NCBI GenBank assembly: GCA_910592005.1
Contig: CAJVPP010003247.1
Location: 1 to 12,168, forward strand
Length of the DNA stretch: 12,168 bases
Direction: 5' to 3'
From: Funneliformis mosseae
Lineage: Eukaryota; Glomeromycota; Glomeromycetes; Glomerales; Glomeraceae
Below the pieces are notes generated by a model. That model was not told the DNA's origin and made no database searches. It was given only the letters and a program-made list of their open reading frames with translations. Below, one piece after another: positions 7,928 through 12,168 of the stretch (positions are counted from its first letter, which is position 1; each line of letters starts with the position of its first letter). The position numbers and the translations under genes are program-made.

Positions 7928-8704
7928 ATGATAACTGATCAAAGGCATTCATCTGATAGTATAGCTAGTGAGCAGGAAGTTATCAGATACACGAAGAAAT
8001 TAGTCCAGATATTCAGACTAAATAAGCAAAATGCAGAAATATATAGTGCGCTTTTCAGTGAAAATAGGGTTGAAAGGCGTTGTGTATAAGGGTTCCTCCT
8101 ATTTGTCTGAGTCTTCTGAAGAATCTGATTCGGTCAAAACAATTGTGATAGAAGAAAATGAGGCTATCCCTCATAAGCAACGAAGGAAGGCACGACCAAA
8201 AAAGGTTAAACGGTTGATAGTTTAAAATAGGTCGAGCCAGAAGGTTCAAAGAATTAGGCGTTGAATAGAGATTTATTTTTGAATATTATATACGCCATAA
8301 TAAAATGGTATTCGTGAATTGTGTAATCGAAGAAAATAGTCCACCTAGGCATCAATTAATATATGCGCCAATGTAAATTGCATTAGCCAAAAACATATTG
8401 GTGAATTAAGAATTGCATATCATGATGAAAATAATAGCATTAAAACTCTGGATACAACCTATTCCACAATAGGAAAGGTTAATCTGCATATCGGCTTTAA
8501 TGATGGTAAGAAATATAAAAGCACACCCAGTGAATTCATAGTTGTTAGACCAGATTAGCCTGATTATTTCCTGACTTAGTATTGAGAGGGTCATGATTTC
8601 GAGAAAATGGTGCAACTTTAGATATATGCGATTCAAAACTATTATTAGATAATAATTTTGCGATTCTATTTAAAGAAGTAAAAAATGAACCTAATATAGA
8701 ATAA
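7928..8704 (+). pseudogene. Degenerate retropepsin-like protein with acidic/basic N-terminal part
   Basis: ATG 7928 opens a 53-residue frame (MITDQRHSSDSIASEQEVIR...) that stops after RRCV. The message then seems to pass to another frame holding SYLSESSEESDSVK and the basic tract QRRKARPKKVKRL (8031-8225), then to KIGRARRFKELGVE, stop, RFIFEYYIRHNKMVFVNCVI (8224-8310). After one more shift near 8398 it reads GELRIAYHDENNSIKTLD, VNLHIGFNDGKKY and TPSEFIVV. The tail DLVL...NGATLDICDSKLLLDNN (about 8573-8660) resembles the C-terminal lobe of retroviral-type aspartic proteases (ILGxxW...A.ID....L.L). No DTG/DSG active-site triplet is visible where it would be expected, so protease activity is not supported. 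TAA at 8702 is the likely end. Several stops and shifts make this clearly dead. A Gag-Pol-derived origin is possible but unproven. Confidence 0.4.
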
Positions 8705-8796
8705 TGATTATTCGAAGCAGTGATCATCAATATGCGTAATTTTGCAAAGCGCCTTAACGGCTATTTTTTTTGTTAAAGATACAGCATATATTATTT

Positions 8797-9671
8797 ATGA
8801 CGCATTTGGGTGTTATAAATTTATCAGAACTATTAGAGCGGATTCTATATTTCCTAGTAGTAGATAAAGTACTGTATCCTGCCCTATTTGTTTGCTGGCT
8901 TTGGTACAGATGCAGTGCTCCTATTTTATGGAAATACATCGAGCTAAAGTGGAAAAATAAATTTCACTCTCAATTGAAAAAATTTATGAAAATAGTACGA
9001 AAAAAACAAAAGCCAGTTTATAGCTCAAATCTAACTCATCTAGAAATTTCAAACTACCATCCACTTTCAGATAAAAAATTCAATGGTATTGCGCATTTAT
9101 TTCCAAATATAGTCCATTTAGATTTAAATTTTAGCACAGGATTTAGCGATAAAATACTAAATCAAGTAGCAGAGACATACCCCAATCTGAAGTATCTCAA
9201 TTTGCAAAAGAGTAGGTACGAATGCTCTAATGGTAGAAAAGTGACTGATAAAGGTCTATATGCAATTGCACGGTCATGTCATAAACTAGAATATCTAAAT
9301 ATTTCTTGTTACACAAAGATTATTGGGATATCGATTTGTGATATTATCCATTCTTGTCTAAGACTTCAACATCTTGAATTTAGCTATTGCAAATTTACTA
9401 ATGAGATTATCAAAAAAATTGCTGGTTCGTGTCTTAATTTAAAGTATCTCAAATTGGAAGGTGTGATGTTAGCAAAGAAGCGCTCATTTCACTTAATCTA
9501 AATTTTTATGTTGAGAATTTCGTGTGTACTATAACCCCACCCTCTCTTTTTGAATATCCCAAGATGTATGTAGTATCAAGGAGATTGAGAATGTCAGTTG
9601 ATGCACCAAGAGATATTAAGTCCATACATGATTATGTTAACGATGAACTAATGAGGAATAGACATTGTTAA
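8797..9671 (+). pseudogene. F-box/LRR protein, copy 1, single 3' frameshift
   Basis: ATG 8797 (MTHLGVINLSELLERILYFL) is chosen because the same ATGACGCA context opens copy 2. The F-box spans about residues 8-50 (LSELLERILYFL, LYPALFVC, LWYRCSAPILWKYIEL). Leucine-rich repeats of the cysteine-containing F-box type follow: NLTHLEIS, NIVHLDLN, NLKYLNLQ, KLEYLNISC, RLQHLEFSYC and NLKYLKLEG. There are no premature stops before the end, but near 9461 one base is lost relative to copy 2. In that frame the protein stops at 9501 (234 residues). The third frame resumes as CDVSKEALISLN and is open to TAA 9669-9671, giving about 290 residues if the shift is ignored. Such proteins normally recruit targets to an SCF ubiquitin ligase through Skp1. 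It could still make a truncated protein, so 'pseudogene' is cautious. The Trp in VCWLW stands where Arg is usual. Confidence 0.7.
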
Positions 9672-9724
9672 AACAAGCATTAGGATTTCGCAAACAATCT
9701 GATCTGGAGGAATTTTTCTGATCA

Positions 9725-9900
9725 CATCCATTGCATTCATAGTTCTTGGACTGGATTGGCCTGATTATTATCCTAACTTAGTATTAGGAATGCTATAGTT
9801 TCAAAAAAATAGTGCAACTTTGGATATATGCAATTCAAAACTATTATTAGAATGATAATTTTGTGATCCCATTCAAAGAAATAAAATGAGAATAACAATC
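9725..9900 (+). pseudogene. Retropepsin-like tail, copy 2
   Basis: The frame TSIAFIVLGLDWPDYYPNLV followed by LGML, stop, FQKNSATLDICNSKLLLE and two stops matches the end of the 7928-8704 gene. The hydrophobic-LG...ATLDI...LLL pattern is better preserved here than in copy 1. Only the C-terminal part was duplicated; nothing upstream (9672-9715) resembles the rest of the gene. Confidence 0.5.
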
Positions 9901-9973
9901 CGGAATAAGCTGAAGATGCTTTGCATAATAGTGTAATTTTATTTTTTGTTTAAAGATACAGCATATATTTTTT

Positions 9974-10941
9974 ATGACGCAATCAAGCATCTTTTATTTA
10001 CCAGAACTATTAGAATATATTTTACATTTTTAGCGATAGATAAATTCCTCTATCACACTCTATTTGTTTCCTGATTGTGGTACAGATGCGATGCATCTAT
10101 TCTGTGAAAGCATATCGAATTGAGAGGAAAAGACTTATATCCTGAACAATCTCTTCCAAATGATTATAAAAATTACTGTGCAAAGGATCACCCTTGATTA
10201 AATAAATTCATAAGGATAGAACGTGCAAAGGATCTCTCTTGATTGAAAAAATTCATAAAGTTGATACGTAGGAAGCAAACGCCAGTTTATTGCTCAAATG
10301 TAACTCATCTCGAAATATCATACTACCATTCACTTTCAGATAAAAAAATCATAAGCATTGTACATTCATACCCAAATATAACTTACTTGGGTTTCATAAA
10401 TAGTATAGTATTTAGTAATAGAGCATTAGAACTGATAGCGAGTTCATACCCGAATCTGAAGTATCTTAATCTATGCATTGATCGACCAGGTGGCTTTAGG
10501 AGCTTTCGTACTTGAGAAGTAGATGGCAGTGGTCTATAGAGAATCGCGAAATCATGCCATAGATTAGAATATCTAAATATCTCTAATCGCAGAGAATATT
10601 CTGAAATATCAATTTGTAATGTTATTCGTTCTTATCCAAGGCTCCAGCAACTCGACCTTAGCTTTTATCAAATTACCGATATAACTATTAAAGAAATTGC
10701 TGTTTCATATCTTAATTTAAAGTATCTCAATTTGGAAGGATGTTATAATATTAGCAAAGAAGCCATAGATCAGCTCGTTTCACTTAATCCAAATATCCAT
10801 GTTGAGAATTTTGTGCCGATTCAGATACCTTTCCTAGATGTGATCCGTGAACTCGTAAGAAGTCTGGGAATACCACATGATGTACCAAGAGATGTTGCAT
10901 CCTTAGATAATTTATCATCGATGACTTATCAAGGAGATTGA
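9974..10941 (+). pseudogene. F-box/LRR protein, copy 2, dead in its 5' half
   Basis: ATG 9974 starts MTQSSIFYLPELLEYILHF. The frame then shifts by one base in the T-run at about 10027-10031 and stays in one frame to TGA 10939-10941. Stops in that frame: 10072, 10105, 10195, 10240, 10513 (all TGA) and 10537 (TAG). F-box residues are readable through LYHTLFVS, LWYRCDASIL and KHIELRG. The LRR part is well kept: [42 protein letters not shown] and [18 protein letters not shown]. It ends with [17 protein letters not shown]. The 5' half carries all the damage while the last 400 bases are clean. A 45-bp in-frame tandem duplication lies after the F-box. A protein starting at an internal ATG is conceivable but unsupported. 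Confidence 0.75.
10178..10267 (+). repeat. 45-bp in-frame tandem duplication inside F-box copy 2
   Basis: GTGCAAAGGATCACCCTTGA at 10178 recurs as GTGCAAAGGATCTCTCTTGA at 10223, exactly 45 bases later, and similarity continues through ATTCATAA. The step is 15 codons, so the frame is kept. A TGA stop falls at the same place in both copies (10195 and 10240). Copy 1 of the gene lacks the extra unit. Confidence 0.75.
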
Positions 10942-11215
10942 GTGAACACTGTATTCTAGCTAAAACATCAATCTAGAGTGGTGGTCGGTTATATAACACC
11001 CAGCATAGTGTTGATAATAATCAGAATTCGGTCATATCTCAGATACACTGGTAACCTAACAGACAATCGCTAAGGATTAATTTCAGTAGAATACTAACCA
11101 ATCAAGTAGAATGGTGGTACTCTACCGATCTAACTAATCTGAAACAGTGATCATCAGCTCAGATGATTTTTTGTTGGATTATAGTCTGTGTGATAAAAAA
11201 TATAGATTAGCTAAC
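10942..11215. other. Intergenic stretch, no gene seen
   Basis: The stretch between the end of F-box copy 2 and the convergent minus-strand gene has no sizeable open frame. A short hairpin ATCATC-AGCTCA-GATGAT followed by T's lies at about 11152-11172. In a eukaryote this has no assumed terminator role. The words GTAGAATACTAACC and GTAGAATGGTGGTACTCTACC around 11085-11130 are weakly repeated. Confidence 0.5.
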
Positions 11216-11821
11216 CTATTCTAGACATGGGCACTGTCTGGTGTTAGTTGAATTTTTTACAAAAATTTCGTGTAATTGTTGAGAAGAGAGATTTGGAAAT
11301 AGTGGATACCCCTCTTCAGTAAACCGAATTTTATTTACCCCCATTTCACCATATTTCTGTAAAATCACAATTGAAACATCTTCTAATGAACTGTGAAATT
11401 CCTCAAACTTTTGGAGATATGCTCTTGCTTTTTCATTGACTTCTTCTGCCCTTTCTTGATTAGAATAACTAATAATACTGAGTTCATCCTGAATTGTTAT
11501 TATATCCTCTTCCAGGTATAAAAGCAAATTATATATTTCTCTATATGAAATATCTGTAGAAGCTTTATTGCTTTGGAGTGCCTCTTTTAGAATAAGATTA
11601 CCTTCAATGCTAAAATCATCCTGTATTGGTATTATATCTTCTACCAAATTTAACAATAACTTATATGAATCGGCAAGTGTTTTTTGCCTTCTAGCTTCAA
11701 TGTTTGTCATTTGATTTGCATTATCACTAATACCGAATTTTTTCTGAATAGCTATTATATTCTTCTTCTTATATAATAACACTTCATATAATTGATTAAG
11801 TGTTTCGGGATCATTTGCCAT
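11216..11821 (-). CDS. Hypothetical 201-residue protein with three helical-looking repeats
   Basis: The ATG at 11821-11819 opens an uninterrupted frame to TAG at 11218-11216. It is the only intact medium-length gene in the window. Three copies of a motif Y-x-(V/L)-L-L-x(5)-I-I-x-I-Q-x-x-(F/L)-x-I lie at residues 12-31, 53-72 and 97-116, spaced 41 and 44 residues apart. A looser fourth (about 135-158, ending IVILQKYG) may follow. The sequence is rich in Glu, Lys, Ile and Leu with no signal peptide or membrane segment, so a soluble helical or coiled-coil protein is likely. The C-terminal part has GYPLFPNLSSQQLHEIF and ends CPCLE. I do not recognise a family. Intactness beside so much decay suggests selection or recent arrival. 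An upstream exon is possible because the bases just before the ATG (on -) read TTACTTTATTGTAG, like a 3' splice site, but no convincing donor was found. Confidence 0.65.
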   Translation of the reverse strand: MANDPETLNQLYEVLLYKKKNIIAIQKKFGISDNANQMTNIEARRQKTLADSYKLLLNLVEDIIPIQDDFSIEGNLILKEALQSNKASTDISYREIYNLLLYLEEDIITIQDELSIISYSNQERAEEVNEKARAYLQKFEEFHSSLEDVSIVILQKYGEMGVNKIRFTEEGYPLFPNLSSQQLHEIFVKNSTNTRQCPCLE

Positions 11822-12168
11822 GATTGCTACAATAAAGTAATATATTTAATAAGGAAATCTTGTGTCCGGAATATTGATCATCAACCAGAGCGATGATCTT
11901 TAGCTCGGAAGAATTTGCTGAGCCATGCACAGCGCTTTGTTCGAAGAACGCCTCTAACCTGGCTAGATTGTGTGACAAAAATAGGCTGATCACATAATAA
12001 GTCTGTATGACATTTTTGCATATTAATTTCGCGTATATATATGCTAATGTTACACCTAAAATTGATGTGCAAAAATGATCTACAAGGCTAGAAGGATGAT
12101 CAAATTTCGTGTCATATTAAAAATGATTTGCAGTACTGTAACTAAATTAGATAATTAAATGATTTACA
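11822..12168. other. Upstream region of the minus-strand gene
   Basis: No convincing gene. Short minus-strand frames of about 60 residues (between 11811 and 12072) overlap each other and have no recognisable features. The region may hold the 5' leader, or a first exon, of the 201-residue gene. A TATA-like tract is noted separately. Confidence 0.45.
12034..12042 (-). promoter_or_regulatory. Possible TATA-like element of the minus-strand gene
   Basis: TATATATAT lies about 210 bases upstream of the ATG at 11821, in slightly less AT-rich sequence (followed on - by CGCGAAAT). The distance would imply a leader of some 180 bases or an intron. Support is positional only. Confidence 0.2.

Larger units (their letters stand above)
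8571..10941 (+). repeat. Direct segmental duplication: retropepsin-like tail plus F-box/LRR gene
   Basis: Unit 1 (about 8545-9620) and unit 2 (about 9735-10900) share the same order: FIVV/FIVL plus 'pDwPDY', the ATLDIC(D/N)SKLLL tail, a conserved leader (8771-8799 with 9947-9976: TGTTAAAGATACAGCATATA or nearly so), the ATGACGCA start and an F-box/LRR gene. The offset between copies is 1202 at the protease tail, 1177 at the F-box start and about 1280 at the 3' end, so the copies have gained and lost short segments. Homology fades after 'GATGCACCAAGAGAT' (about 9600) and 'GATGTACCAAGAGAT' (about 10880). Confidence 0.75.

Noticed and set aside
8055..8939. Minus-strand frames of 61-76 residues between 8055 and 8939
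   Set aside because: They are antisense to the retropepsin-like and F-box genes and show no independent features.
9461..9473. Very short intron restoring the frame of F-box copy 1 (GTGTGATGTTAG)
   Set aside because: Twelve bases is far too short for a spliceosomal intron; a one-base deletion explains the data.
11152..11175. Rho-independent terminator (hairpin plus T-run)
   Set aside because: The context is eukaryotic, the stem is only six pairs, and such hairpins are expected by chance in AT-rich DNA.
11811..12072. Small minus-strand genes upstream of 11821
   Set aside because: The frames overlap each other, lack recognisable features, and may be leader sequence of the 201-residue gene.

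Overview
The window looks like AT-rich, repeat-laden nuclear DNA of a fungus. An arbuscular mycorrhizal fungus (Glomeromycotina, Rhizophagus-like) fits best: F-box/LRR genes typical of large fungal families, an origin-binding-protein-type helicase fused to a primase, a tyrosine recombinase, a hAT-like MITE and heavy decay of mobile genes. This host assignment is inference from content. No rRNA, tRNA, CRISPR array or bacterial-type operon was seen.

Layout. 1-1840 has no credible gene and is built of short, diverged repeats, ending in two tandem copies of a 291-bp unit. Each copy carries a hairpin whose two arms have changed together. 1844-7845 appears to be one decayed element with three genes: a primase-helicase on + (1844-5184), a convergent protein with two cysteine/histidine units on - (6082-5205), and a tyrosine recombinase on + (6132-7845). 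A 621-bp hAT-like MITE (6474-7094) sits inside the recombinase gene, flanked by an 8-bp target duplication; joining the two flanks restores one reading frame. Almost all damage to the large gene is in-frame stops (20) rather than frameshifts (1), and several catalytic motifs are altered in ways C-to-T or G-to-A change could produce.

7928-10941 holds a direct duplication: a degenerate retropepsin-like tail followed by an F-box/LRR gene, present twice. The first F-box gene has one frameshift near its 3' end; the second has six stops and one frameshift. 11216-11821 (-) is an intact 201-residue ORF of unknown function with three copies of a helical-looking motif.

How the genes may work together: primase plus SF2 helicase would replicate DNA, the recombinase would cut and join it, and the Cys/His protein may bind DNA. 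If the three belong together, the ancestor was a self-replicating, tyrosine-recombinase-mobilised eukaryotic element. All three genes are broken here, so this copy could not move by itself.
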